NCBI GenBank assembly: GCA_044445965.1
Contig: JBIOEJ010000003.1
Span: 1 to 64,000 of the forward strand
Direction of reading: 5' to 3'
From: GAS188 sp044445965
Lineage (GTDB): Bacteria; Pseudomonadota; Alphaproteobacteria; Rhizobiales; Beijerinckiaceae
Length of the DNA stretch: 64,000 nucleotides
Below, piece after piece: positions 42,239 through 51,353 of this stretch; positions within the stretch are counted from its first letter, which is position 1, and the number at the start of each line of letters is the position of its first letter. Below the pieces are notes generated by a model that was not told where the DNA came from, ran no database searches, and was given only the letters and a program-made list of their open reading frames with translations. Made by a program: the position numbers and the translations under genes.

Positions 42239-43060
42239 ATGATGCGGCTATTGTTCATCGGCGATGTGGTGGGAAAAGCCGGCCGAAACGCCGTTCTCGA
42301 CCGGCTCCCGGATTTGAGAACGCGGTTTTCCCTCGATTGCGTCATCGTCAATGGCGAGAATGCAGCGGGGGGTGCCGGCATCACCGAGAAGATCTGCTGG
42401 GAGCTGATCGAGGCCGGCGCCGACGCGGTGACGCTCGGAAACCATGCGTGGGACCAGCGGGAAGCCCTGATCTTCATCGAAAGGCAGCAACGCCTGGTGC
42501 GCCCGGCGAACTGGCCGGCCGGGACCCCGGGGCGAGGTGCGGCCGTCGTCGAGACCAAGGCCGGCGCGCGAGTGCTGGTGGTGAACCTCATCGGGCGCGT
42601 CTTCATGGGCCTTTCCGACGATCCCTTCGCGGCCGCCGAGCGCGAGACGCAAGCCTGCCCCTTGGGCGCAGGATGCGACGCGCTGGTCGTCGATTTCCAC
42701 GCCGAGGCGACAAGCGAAAAGCAGGCGATGGGCCATTTCCTCGACGGCCGCGCGAGCCTGGTGATCGGCACGCATACGCACGCGCCGACCGCGGATCACC
42801 GCATCTTGTCCGGCGGCACGGGCTTCCAGACCGATTCAGGGATGACCGGCGACTATGATTCAGTCGTCGGTGTCGAGAAGGGCGAACCGATGCGCCGCTT
42901 CTTGCAGGCGACGCCGGCGGCCCGCTTCGAGCCGGCAAGCGGCGAAGCGACCTTGTGCGGCCTCGCCGTGGAGACGAATCCAAGCACGGGCCTCGCCGTG
43001 CATGTCGGGCCCTTGCGGCTCGGCGGACGATTATCGGAGGTGGAGCCTGGCTTCTGGTGA
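42239..43060 (+). CDS. TIGR00282/YmdB-family metallophosphoesterase
   Basis: A 273-residue calcineurin-like phosphoesterase. The metal-binding motifs are MRLLFIGDVVGKAGRNAVLD, VIVNGENAAGGAGI, AVTLGNHAWDQRE and VVDFHAEATSEKQAMG, with VIGTHTHAPTADHRI and a TGFQTDSGMTGDYDSVVG region close to YmdB. Bacillus YmdB is a cyclic-nucleotide phosphodiesterase affecting biofilm. There is an AGGGAG ribosome site before the ATG pair. It is the last gene before the formate dehydrogenase/selenium block. Confidence 0.87.
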   Translation: MMRLLFIGDVVGKAGRNAVLDRLPDLRTRFSLDCVIVNGENAAGGAGITEKICWELIEAGADAVTLGNHAWDQREALIFIERQQRLVRPANWPAGTPGRGAAVVETKAGARVLVVNLIGRVFMGLSDDPFAAAERETQACPLGAGCDALVVDFHAEATSEKQAMGHFLDGRASLVIGTHTHAPTADHRILSGGTGFQTDSGMTGDYDSVVGVEKGEPMRRFLQATPAARFEPASGEATLCGLAVETNPSTGLAVHVGPLRLGGRLSEVEPGFW

Positions 43061-43421
43061 TAGCACCCGACGGCATGCCAAAAACGGACGAGTTGTTCGG
43101 TTTACGCCTTTGGGCGAGCCTCTTCCGCACCTTATCGACGTCGCTAGCCAAGTCAGGACATACAATCGTGATCGCCGTTAGTCGTCGACTCCTTGACAGA
43201 AGCCAGGAAGGCTGGTCACTTGTAACGCGTCAATGACGGCGACGGAAATCGCCGAGAGCCAGGGATAAGCTGGTGACTACGACGGGGCGTTGACTCGCGG
43301 GTGGGAGGATAACTGAAGCACTTGTGCCGCCGCGAAGGCTCGCCCCCCTCGTTGACCGTAAGAGTCGGCGGGGAGGAGGAAAGCGTAATTCTTGTCCAAA
43401 GACATGCTCAAGGAGGCCTCG
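43061..43421 (+). other. 361-base leader region before the formate dehydrogenase operon
   Basis: No convincing gene is seen. The stretch contains several possible hairpins (GGCGA...TCGCC around 43232-43247, CCAG...CTGG around 43259-43273, GCAC TT GTGC near 43318-43327) and a TTGACA at 43193-43198 without a good -10 partner at normal spacing. No sigma-54 (GG-N10-GC) box or known riboswitch consensus is evident by eye. Regulation of formate dehydrogenase expression probably acts here. Confidence 0.4.
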
Positions 43422-46400
43422 ATGAACATGGAGCTCTCGCGGCGCCAATTCATGACCGGCGTCGGCGCGGGTGTCGCTGGAACGTCGCTCGGCGCGTTGG
43501 GGTTTGCTGAACTGGAGTCGGCCTACGCGGCCGCAATCCGGCCCTTCAAGCTCACGGGCACGACGGAGACCCGCAATACCTGCACCTATTGTTCCGTCGC
43601 CTGCGGCATCATCATGTATTCCAAGGGCAACCTGGAGAAGGGTGAGCAGGCCGAAATCCAACACATCGAGGGCGATCCGGACCATCCGACCAATCGCGGA
43701 ACGCTCTGCCCCAAGGGCGCGGCGCTGCTCGACACTGTGCATGCCGAAACACGCACCAAATATCCGATGATCCGCGAGCCAGGCTCCGACAAGTTCGAGC
43801 GTGTGTCTTGGGATGTCGCGCTCGATCGCGTCGCGCGGCTGATGAAGGATGACCGCGACAAGAACTTCATCGCCAAGAATAATGACGGTGTCACGGTGAA
43901 CCGTTGGCTGACCACCGGCTTCCTGGCCGCCTCGGCAACAACCAACGAAACGGCGTTCGTCACCTACAAGGTGGTGCGCGGCGCCGGAATGCTGGCGTTC
44001 GATAATCAAGCACGTGTTTGACACGGCCCGACGGTGGCCAGTTTGGCCCCAACATTCGGCCGTGGCGCAATGACGAATTCGTGGACGGATATCAAGAACA
44101 CGGATCTCGTCGTGATCATGGGTGGCAACGCCGCCGAAGCGCACCCGTGCGGATTCAAATGGGTCACTGAAGCGAAAGCCAACCGCGGCGCCAAGCTGAT
44201 CGTCGTCGATCCACGCTTCACACGCTCGGCGTCGGTCTCCGACATGTACGCGCCGATCCGTCAAGGCACGGACATCGCGTTCCTGCTCGGCGTGATGAAC
44301 TACTGCATCCAGAACGACAAGGTGCAGTGGGACTACCTGAAGGCGTTCACCAATGCGCCTTACCTTGTCAAGGAGGGCTTCGACTATCAGGATGGCCTGT
44401 TCACTGGCTACGACGAGGCCAGGCGCGACTACGACAAATCGACCTGGGATTACGAATTGGGCCCGGACGGCTACGTGGTCGCCGACGACACCCTGCAGAA
44501 CCCACGTTGCGTCTGGAGCCTGCTCAAGAAACACGTCTCGGTCTACACGCCCGAGATAGTCGAGCGCATTTGCGGCACGCCGAAGGACAAGTTCCTGAAG
44601 GTGGCGCAGATGATCGGCGAGTGCTCGTCGAAGACCAAGACGATGACCTCGATGTATGCGCTCGGCTGGACGCAGCATTCCAAGGGTTCGCAGAACATCC
44701 GCGCCATGGCGATGTTGCAACTCGTTCTCGGCAACATCGGTGTGCGCGGCGGCGGCATGAACGCCTTGCGTGGTCACTCCAACATCCAGGGACTGACCGA
44801 TCTCGGGCTCATGTCCAATCTCATTCCCGGCTATCTGACGATCCCGACGGAGAAGGAGCCGACCTTCGACACCTATATGTCGACACGCCGCTTCAAGCCG
44901 ATGCGGCCGAATCAGATGAGCTATTGGCAGAACTACAGGAAGTTCTTCGTCAGCTTCCAGAAGTCGATGTGGGGAGTGGCGGCCACGGCGGAGAACAACT
45001 TCGCTTACGATTATCTGCCAAAGCTCGATGTCCCGTCCTACGACGTCCTTCGCGCATTCGAACTGATGCATGAAGGCAAGATGAACGGCTACTTCTGCCA
45101 GGGCTTCAATCCCCTGTTGTCGGCCCCGAACCGAAAGAAGGTTACCGCCGCGCTCTCCAAGCTCAAATACCTCGTCGTCATGGATCCGCTGCAGACCGAG
45201 ACGGCACGGTTCTGGGAGAACCACGGCGAGTTCAACGACGTCGATTCCTCCAAGATTCAGACCGAGGTCATCGAGCTGCCGGCCACCTGCTTCGCCGAGG
45301 ACGAGGGTTCGCTCACGAGCTCCGGCCGCTGGCTGCAGTGGCACTGGGCGGGCGGCACGCCTCCCGGCGAAGCCCGGCGCGACGCCTGGATCATGGCGCA
45401 GCTCTATCTGCGTCTGAAGGCGCTGTACGAAAAGGAGGGCGGCGCTTTCGCCGAGCCGCTCACCAAGCTCCACTGGCCCTACAAGGATCCCGGCTATCCG
45501 CAACCGGACGAGATCGCCAAGGAGGTCAACGGCTACGTGGTCGAAGACGTCAAGGATCCGAACGATCAGACCAAGACCTTGCTGCAAAAAGGCAAGCAGG
45601 TCGTGAGCTTCGCTGCTCTGCGCGACGACGGCTCGACCGCCAGCGGCTGCTGGATCTATTCGGGCTGCTACAACGAGGCGGGCAACAACATGGCTCGCCG
45701 CGACAACGCCGACCCCGATGAGACCGGCGCCTTCGCCAAATGGTCATGGTCGTGGCCGGTCAACCGTCGTATCCTGTATAACCGTGCGTCGTCGGACATG
45801 AACGGTCAGCCCTGGGATCCGAGCCGCAAGCTGCTCTGGTGGGACGGCGCGAAGTGGACCGGCTACGACGTGCCGGACATCGTGCCCAATGCCAAGCCGG
45901 ACGTGGTGGGGCCCTTCATCATGAATCCGGAAGGCACAGCGCGCCTGTTCACGCGGGCCATGATGCGCGATGGGCCGTTCCCGGCGCATTACGAGCCGTT
46001 CGAATCGCCGATTGTCAATGTTCTTGCCCCGAAGGTCCGCGGCAATCCGGCCGCCCGCGTGTTCCGCGGCGACATGGAGCAATTCGGCGACGCCAAGGAA
46101 TTCCCCTATGCGGGGACCTCCTACCGTCTCACCGAACATTTCCACTTCTGGACCAAGCACAACCGGGTAAACGCGTCGCTGCAACCCGAGTTCTTCATCG
46201 AGATCTCGGAGCAACTCGCCAAGGAGAAGGGAATCAAGTTCGGCGGCTGGGTGCGCGTCTGGTCGAAGCGCGGTTCGGTCGTCGCGAAGGCGGTCGTGAC
46301 GAAGCGAATCGCACCGCTCACTTGCGACGGCAAGACAGTGCACATCGTCGGCATTCCGTTGCATTGGGGGTTCACCGGGGTGGCGAGGAAAGGCTTCGGC

Positions 46401-46502
46401 CCGAATTCGCTCACCCCCTATGTGGGCGACGCGAATATCGAGACGCCCGAATACAAGGCGTTCCTCGTCGACATCGAACCCATCGCCGGGCCTGTGGCCT
46501 AG
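43422..46502 (+). CDS. fdoG: Formate dehydrogenase-O/N alpha subunit, selenocysteine-containing
   Basis: A 1026-residue catalytic subunit of a periplasm-facing formate dehydrogenase that oxidises formate to CO2 at a molybdenum bis-MGD centre. The reading frame is interrupted by TGA at 44019-44021, decoded as selenocysteine (residue 200) in the motif NQARV-Sec-HGPTVA, the same position as Sec196 of E. coli FdnG. A SECIS hairpin follows. The N-terminus has a Tat signal (LSRRQFMTGVGAGVAG). A [4Fe-4S] site is seen in NTCTYCSVACGII with the fourth Cys in GTLCPKG. The second part resumes with SLAPTFGRGAMTNSWTDIK. ATG 43422 with AAGGAGG 8 bases upstream is the start. Automatic annotation would split the gene at the TGA. 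Confidence 0.95.
44019..44064 (+). promoter_or_regulatory. SECIS element with in-frame UGA selenocysteine codon
   Basis: UGA (44019-44021) is followed at once by CACGGCC (44022-44028), which pairs perfectly with GGCCGTG (44058-44064). Inside, GG-U-GGCC (44033-44039) pairs with GGCC-CC (44045-44050), leaving a bulged U at 44035 and the loop AGUUU. The bulged U, the 11-base distance from UGA to the upper stem and the GU in the loop match the known E. coli fdhF/fdnG SECIS, which binds SelB. Confidence 0.93.
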
Positions 46503-46512
46503 GGAGGATCAG

Positions 46513-47460
46513 ATGGCATTCGAATTTGTCCTTCCACCCCCGCCCACTCAAGGCGTCAAGCCGGCATTCGACGAGGCGGATCTGATGCGCCGCTCGGCTT
46601 CGACGGTGCCGCCGCCGGCGCGCAAGCTCACGCAAGTCGCAAAACTGATCGATGTCTCGAAATGTATCGGCTGCAAGGCCTGTGAGGCGGCCTGCCTAGA
46701 GTGGAACGATCTGCGGGCAGAGATCGGCGTCAACGTCGGTGTCTATGACAATCCAGCCGACCTCAGTCCGGATTTGTTCACGGTCATGCGCTTCAGCGAA
46801 TGGGTCAATCCGGAAACGCAGAATCTCGAATGGCTGATCCGCAAGGATGGCTGCATGCATTGCGAGGACCCGGGGTGCCTGAAGGCCTGTCCGGCGCCCG
46901 GCGCGATTGTGCAATACTCGAACGGTATCGTCGATTTCGTGCATGAGAACTGCATCGGCTGCGGCTATTGCATCAAGGGCTGCCCGTTCAACATCCCGCG
47001 CGTTTCCCAAGTCGATCACAGGGCTTATAAGTGCACGCTATGCTCGGACCGTGTGGCGGTGGGCCAGGGCCCGGCCTGCGCCAAGGCTTGCCCGACGCAC
47101 GCTATCGTGTTCGGCACCAAGGAGGAAATGACCAAGCACGCCCAAGACCGGATCGCGGACCTCAAGTCTCGCGGCTTCAAGAACGCTGGTCTCTATGACC
47201 CGCCAGGTGTCGGTGGAACCCACGTCATGTATGTCCTCCACCACGCCGACCAGCCGCAGCTTTACTCCGATCTGCCCAAGGATCCGACGATCAGCCCGAT
47301 CGTGGAGCTCTGGAAAGGGATGGCCAAGTATGCTGGCTTGGCGGCGATTGGTGCCTTCGCTGCGATCGGCTTCGTGCACCATCTCGTCACCGGTGCCAAC
47401 CGGGTGTCGCGCCAGGATGAGGAAGCCGCGGAGAGGCTGACCGAGGATCGCGCCCCATGA
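46513..47460 (+). CDS. fdoH: Formate dehydrogenase beta subunit (four [4Fe-4S] clusters)
   Basis: A 315-residue electron-transfer subunit. Four cysteine motifs are visible: CIGCKACEAACLEWN, CMHCEDPGCLKACPAPG, CIGCGYCIKGCPFNIPRV and CTLCSDRVAVGQGPACAKACP, each giving ligands for [4Fe-4S] clusters. A C-terminal transmembrane helix (YAGLAAIGAFAAIGFVHHL) anchors it to the membrane next to the gamma subunit. ATG at 46513 follows GGGAGGATCAG. It sits 10 bases after fdoG, and its stop overlaps the start of the gamma subunit gene by 4 bases. Confidence 0.95.
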   Translation: MAFEFVLPPPPTQGVKPAFDEADLMRRSASTVPPPARKLTQVAKLIDVSKCIGCKACEAACLEWNDLRAEIGVNVGVYDNPADLSPDLFTVMRFSEWVNPETQNLEWLIRKDGCMHCEDPGCLKACPAPGAIVQYSNGIVDFVHENCIGCGYCIKGCPFNIPRVSQVDHRAYKCTLCSDRVAVGQGPACAKACPTHAIVFGTKEEMTKHAQDRIADLKSRGFKNAGLYDPPGVGGTHVMYVLHHADQPQLYSDLPKDPTISPIVELWKGMAKYAGLAAIGAFAAIGFVHHLVTGANRVSRQDEEAAERLTEDRAP

Positions 47461-48158
47461 AGGCCTATGACGTCCAGTCTGGCGACAGCGTTCATCCTGG
47501 CCATCCTGTGCGCGTCGACCGCTATACTTTAGGCGCCCGCATCAACCATTGGATTACGGCAACATCGCTCGTGCTGCTCGCCTTGTCGGGATTGGCCTTG
47601 TTCCATCCGGCGCTGTTTCCGCTCACCGCCTTGTTCGGAGGAGGGCAATACGCGCGCACGATCCATCCCTGGATCGGCGTGGTACTCTTCTTCAGCTTCT
47701 TCGGATTGTTCCTCCGTTTCTGGAAAGCCAATCTGTGGAAACGCGAGGATGGGACTTGGCTCGCGCGACTGCGCGACGTGCTGACCGCGCATGAGGAAAA
47801 CCTGCCGGAGGTCGGCAAATACAATGCCGGCCAGAAAGTGGTGTTCTGGGCGATGTCGATATTGATCATCGTCCTGATCGGTAGCGGCCTCGCGATCTGG
47901 GACCAGTATTTCTACGACTACACGACGATACCGCAGAAGCGGCTTGCGCTGCTGGTTCACTCGATGGCGGCTGTCGTGATCATCTGCGTCTGGATCGTCC
48001 ATGTCTATGCCGCGATTTGGGTGCGCGGCACGATCGGAGCTATGACGCGCGGCGAGGTTACCGGCGGCTGGGCTTGGCGCCATCATCGCAAATGGCTGAG
48101 AGAGCTCGTCTCCGGCAAGTCCCAAGAGCAACTGAGCGCCAAAGCACAGGATGGATGA
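47457..48158 (+). CDS. fdoI: Formate dehydrogenase gamma subunit, cytochrome b556
   Basis: A 233-residue inner-membrane protein with four hydrophobic helices. Likely heme ligands are His residues in RINHWITATSLVLLALSGLA, YARTIHPWIGVVLFFSF and the last helix MAAVVIICVWIVHVYAAIWV. It passes electrons from the beta subunit to quinone, so formate oxidation feeds the respiratory chain. Start codon overlaps the fdoH stop (ATGA). Confidence 0.94.
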   Translation: MKAYDVQSGDSVHPGHPVRVDRYTLGARINHWITATSLVLLALSGLALFHPALFPLTALFGGGQYARTIHPWIGVVLFFSFFGLFLRFWKANLWKREDGTWLARLRDVLTAHEENLPEVGKYNAGQKVVFWAMSILIIVLIGSGLAIWDQYFYDYTTIPQKRLALLVHSMAAVVIICVWIVHVYAAIWVRGTIGAMTRGEVTGGWAWRHHRKWLRELVSGKSQEQLSAKAQDG

Positions 48159-48213
48159 GGGCGGCGACGCTCGTCGCCGCGCACGTGGCCCGTGTGGTTC
48201 GTGAGGTCTGATC

Positions 48214-49131
48214 ATGAGTAAGGCCGGGCTTCCGCGATACGATCCCGTGCCGATCGGCGAGGTGGCGGAGCCACCCTTCGTCCGCTTGCCCGATCCTCGG
48301 TCCATCTTTCGCGTTCGGGCCGAACGCTTCATGGCGCTGGCGAGCAGGCACAAGCTCGGCCCTTATCTTCGCTTATTGGGCGGGCTCGCGAGCCTCCAGC
48401 ACGACATCCAGGATGGCCTGCCGGAGCCTGACCTGCCCGGCGCGAACGCGCGCGAACGCGCGCGCGAATTCGGGATGCCGCCGCTCGACCGCCAGCGCTT
48501 CTGCGCCGAGGACGCGTTCGAGGCGACGTTCGAACGGCTGATCTCCCGTGCCGCTGCGATCGAGATGCCGGCGGCTGCGCGAGCCGCCGTTGCTCGAGCG
48601 AGAGACGCGGACCTGCTCGCACGCGACGCGATGGCCCGGGCGGTCCTCGACGATTCGATACCGGTCGGGGCGCTCGCCGAGCATATATTCACGGCTGCTG
48701 CACTGCAGGTCCATTTCGCGCGACTTGCCGCCCGGCTCGTCGCGGAGAGACTCGTGCCCGTCGGCGATGGGGCATGCCCGTCCTGCGGAGGCCCGCCGGC
48801 GACCTCGCTAATCGTCGGCTGGCAGGGCGCGCACGGAACCCGGTTCTGCGCCTGCGGGCTCTGCGCGACGCTTTGGAACTATGTGCGGATCAAATGCGTG
48901 CTGTGCGGTTCGACCAGCGGCATCTCCTACCAAGAGATCGAGAACACCACCGATACCATTAAGGCCGAGACCTGTGATCGCTGTCGCGGCTATGTGAAGA
49001 TTCTGCATCAGCACAGGGATGCTTCGCTCGATCCGATTGCGGACGACGTCGCCAGTCTCGGACTTGATCTGTTGATGCGCGAGGCCGACTATCGCCGTGG
49101 CGGCGTCAATTGCTTCATCTACGGCCACTAG
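48214..49131 (+). CDS. fdhE: Formate dehydrogenase accessory protein FdhE
   Basis: A 305-residue cytoplasmic rubredoxin-like accessory protein. The four Cys-x2-Cys pairs (CPSCGGPP, CACGLC, CVLCGS, CDRCRGY) and the ending ADYRRGGVNCFIYGH are typical. FdhE is required for assembly of active respiratory formate dehydrogenases, probably by protecting the subunits before Tat export. It follows fdoI by 55 bases and precedes selA by 13. The other usual accessory gene, fdhD, is not in the window. Confidence 0.93.
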   Translation: MSKAGLPRYDPVPIGEVAEPPFVRLPDPRSIFRVRAERFMALASRHKLGPYLRLLGGLASLQHDIQDGLPEPDLPGANARERAREFGMPPLDRQRFCAEDAFEATFERLISRAAAIEMPAAARAAVARARDADLLARDAMARAVLDDSIPVGALAEHIFTAAALQVHFARLAARLVAERLVPVGDGACPSCGGPPATSLIVGWQGAHGTRFCACGLCATLWNYVRIKCVLCGSTSGISYQEIENTTDTIKAETCDRCRGYVKILHQHRDASLDPIADDVASLGLDLLMREADYRRGGVNCFIYGH

Positions 49132-49144
49132 GGGTTCGCGCGCG

Positions 49145-50563
49145 ATGTCCCGCCTCGACCCCACCAAACATCGTCATCTGCCCTCGGTCGACCGGGTCCT
49201 GAGGACCCGCTCGGCGAGGGCAGCCATAGATCGCTTTGGCCGCCCGTCGGTCGTGACTGCGGTTCGCGAGAGGTTAGCCGCCGTTCGCGGAGGTGATCAT
49301 CCGCCGATGGATCACGAGGGCTTCGCGGCCGACGCGCTCGCGCTTCTCGAGGCAGCGGCGCGACCAAAGCTTCGCCCTGTCTTCAACCTGACCGGAACAG
49401 TGCTCCACACGAATCTCGGGCGAGCGCTGCTCGCCGAGGCGGCAATCGAAGCCGCAACGGCCGCGATGCGCGAACCGATGGCGCTCGAATATGACCTCCA
49501 AACCGGTCGCCGCGGTGAGCGCGACGATCACATTCGAGCGCTGCTTTGCGAGCTCACCGGCGCCGAGGATGCGACGATCGTCAACAACAATGCCGCAGCC
49601 GTGCTCCTGGTGCTGAATACCCTGGCGCGGCGCCGCGATGCCGTCGTGTCCCGCGGCGAGTTGATCGAAATCGGCGGCGCTTTTCGAATGCCCGAGATCA
49701 TGGCCTCGGCCGGAACTCGGCTGAAGGAGGTCGGAACCACCAATCGCACGCATGTAGGAGACTACGCTGCTGCGATCGACGAGAGGACCTGCCTCATCTT
49801 TAAGGTCCATACCTCGAATTACCGCGTCGAAGGTTTCACGGCCGAGGTGGCACCGCGCGAGCTCGCGGCGCTGGCGCACGAGAAGCGCGTGCCGCTCGTT
49901 CACGACCTCGGCTCGGGCACACTTGCCGATCTTACGCGGTTCGGGCTCAAGCACGAGCCGACGGTTGCGGAAGCCGTCGCTGATGGCGCGGACCTCGTCA
50001 CCTTCTCCGGCGACAAGCTGCTCGGCGGGCCGCAGGCCGGCTTCATCGTCGGTCGCAGGGAATTATTGGCCAAAATCAACCGTAATCCGATGAAGCGCGG
50101 CCTGCGCGTCGACAAGATCAGGATAGCCGCGCTCGAGGCCACATTGAAGCTCTACCGCGACCCCGATCGACTCGCGGAGCGGCTGCCGACGCTTCGCTTG
50201 CTCTCCCGTCCGCGAGATGAGATCGAAGCACTGTCGCGGCGCGTGCTTCCGGCCCTTGCGGCATCGCTCGGCGGGCACTTTAGCGTCGAGTTGGTGTCTT
50301 GCGCGAGTGAGATCGGTTCGGGCGCATTGCCCCTCGAGACCATTCCGAGTGCCGGTCTCGGCATCCGACCGAGGCAGGCGCGCGGAGCCGGGCGGCTTCT
50401 CTCGGCGCTCGCGGCGAGGCTGCGGGCCTTGCCGATCCCGGTGATCGGGCGGATCGAGGACCAATCCCTCGTTCTCGATCTACGCTGCCTCACCGATGAG
50501 GCCGTCTTCATCGGGAACCTCTCCGGCATCGATCTGGGCGGGGGCGCCGATGCGGTGGCTTAG
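49145..50563 (+). CDS. selA: L-seryl-tRNA(Sec) selenium transferase SelA
   Basis: A 472-residue PLP enzyme that converts seryl-tRNA(Sec) to selenocysteyl-tRNA(Sec) using selenophosphate. Seen: RPVFNLTGTVLHTNLGRALL, the substrate site GTTNRTHVGDY, and the PLP lysine Lys291 in FSGDKLLGGPQAG. ATG 49145 is preferred to an upstream in-frame ATG at 49097 that lies inside fdhE. It ends 14 bases inside the following Sel1-repeat gene. Confidence 0.96.
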   Translation: MSRLDPTKHRHLPSVDRVLRTRSARAAIDRFGRPSVVTAVRERLAAVRGGDHPPMDHEGFAADALALLEAAARPKLRPVFNLTGTVLHTNLGRALLAEAAIEAATAAMREPMALEYDLQTGRRGERDDHIRALLCELTGAEDATIVNNNAAAVLLVLNTLARRRDAVVSRGELIEIGGAFRMPEIMASAGTRLKEVGTTNRTHVGDYAAAIDERTCLIFKVHTSNYRVEGFTAEVAPRELAALAHEKRVPLVHDLGSGTLADLTRFGLKHEPTVAEAVADGADLVTFSGDKLLGGPQAGFIVGRRELLAKINRNPMKRGLRVDKIRIAALEATLKLYRDPDRLAERLPTLRLLSRPRDEIEALSRRVLPALAASLGGHFSVELVSCASEIGSGALPLETIPSAGLGIRPRQARGAGRLLSALAARLRALPIPVIGRIEDQSLVLDLRCLTDEAVFIGNLSGIDLGGGADAVA

Positions 50564-51353
50564 GCGCTTCGTCGAACTGAAGCCGCGGCCAGCCGCAGAC
50601 GCAACTTCGCCTGCGGCGCGGATGTCGGCCGCTGACGCTGCGGCGGCACGCGGAGACTACGAGGAGGCACTCACCCTCTGGGGACCCATCGCGAAGGCGG
50701 GTCTGCCCGGCGCGCAAAGGAACATCGGCATCTGCTTTGCCCAAGGACTCGGCGTCGAGTTCGATCTGAAGCTGGCGGTGCGCTGGTTCGCTCTCGCTGC
50801 CGAGGCCGACGATCCGGTCGGCCAACGTCATCTGGCGGACATGTATTTCAAGGGTGAAGGCGTCGATCAGGACTATGCCCGCGCCGGCGCGCTCTATCGG
50901 CGAGCGGCGGAGGCCGGCGACGCCCCCGCACAGGATATGCTGAGCTGGATGTCGCTCGAGGGCGAGGTCATGCCGCCCGACTATGCCGAAGCGCACAAAT
51001 GGGCGCTGGCGGCCGCGGAACAGGGCATCGCCGCTTCAATGACACGGCTCGGGATGATCTACCACAACGCGCTCGGCGTCGAGCGTGATCCGAAGGCTGC
51101 TGCCGTCTGGTGGCGAAAGGGCGCTGAACTAGGCGATCCTGACGCGCAGGCCATGTTGGGCGCGGCCTATCACCTCGCCGCAGGCGTTCCGCGCGACCGC
51201 GTGACCGCACTCGCGCTCCTGTTGGGCGCGCGCGCCCAAAGGAGCGCTCTCGCGGAGACCTTCGTGCGTGCGGCGAGGGCCGAACTCTCGCCCGAGGAAA
51301 TTGCCGAAGCGACGCGGCGATCGGCCGATCCCTTGCGGGAGGCGGCGAGATGA
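50550..51353 (+). CDS. Sel1-repeat (SLR/TPR-like) protein between selA and selB
   Basis: A 267-residue protein built from about five Sel1-like repeats, for example GICFAQGLGVEFDLKLAVRW, ADMYFKGEGVDQDYARAGAL, GMIYHNALGVERDPKAAAVW and GAAYHLAAGVPRDRVTALAL. Such repeats make a curved helical scaffold for protein binding; there is no catalytic motif and no signal peptide, so it is cytoplasmic. It overlaps selA by 14 bases and selB by 4 (ATGA), so it is translationally coupled to both and probably works with the selenocysteine machinery. The binding partner is unknown; SelA, SelB or the unfolded formate dehydrogenase are candidates. Confidence 0.85.
   Translation: MRWLRRFVELKPRPAADATSPAARMSAADAAAARGDYEEALTLWGPIAKAGLPGAQRNIGICFAQGLGVEFDLKLAVRWFALAAEADDPVGQRHLADMYFKGEGVDQDYARAGALYRRAAEAGDAPAQDMLSWMSLEGEVMPPDYAEAHKWALAAAEQGIAASMTRLGMIYHNALGVERDPKAAAVWWRKGAELGDPDAQAMLGAAYHLAAGVPRDRVTALALLLGARAQRSALAETFVRAARAELSPEEIAEATRRSADPLREAAR

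Noticed and set aside
43061..43421. Molybdenum cofactor or other riboswitch before fdoG
   Set aside because: Hairpins are present but I cannot match them to a known consensus by eye, so only the leader region is recorded.
43230..45587. 785-codon open frame on the minus strand
   Set aside because: It lies antisense to fdoG, which is firmly identified; the composition is typical of a GC shadow frame.
44034..46502. Apparent separate gene starting just after the TGA in fdoG
   Set aside because: The frame is the same as the upstream part, the TGA is at the known Sec position and a SECIS follows. It is one selenoprotein gene.
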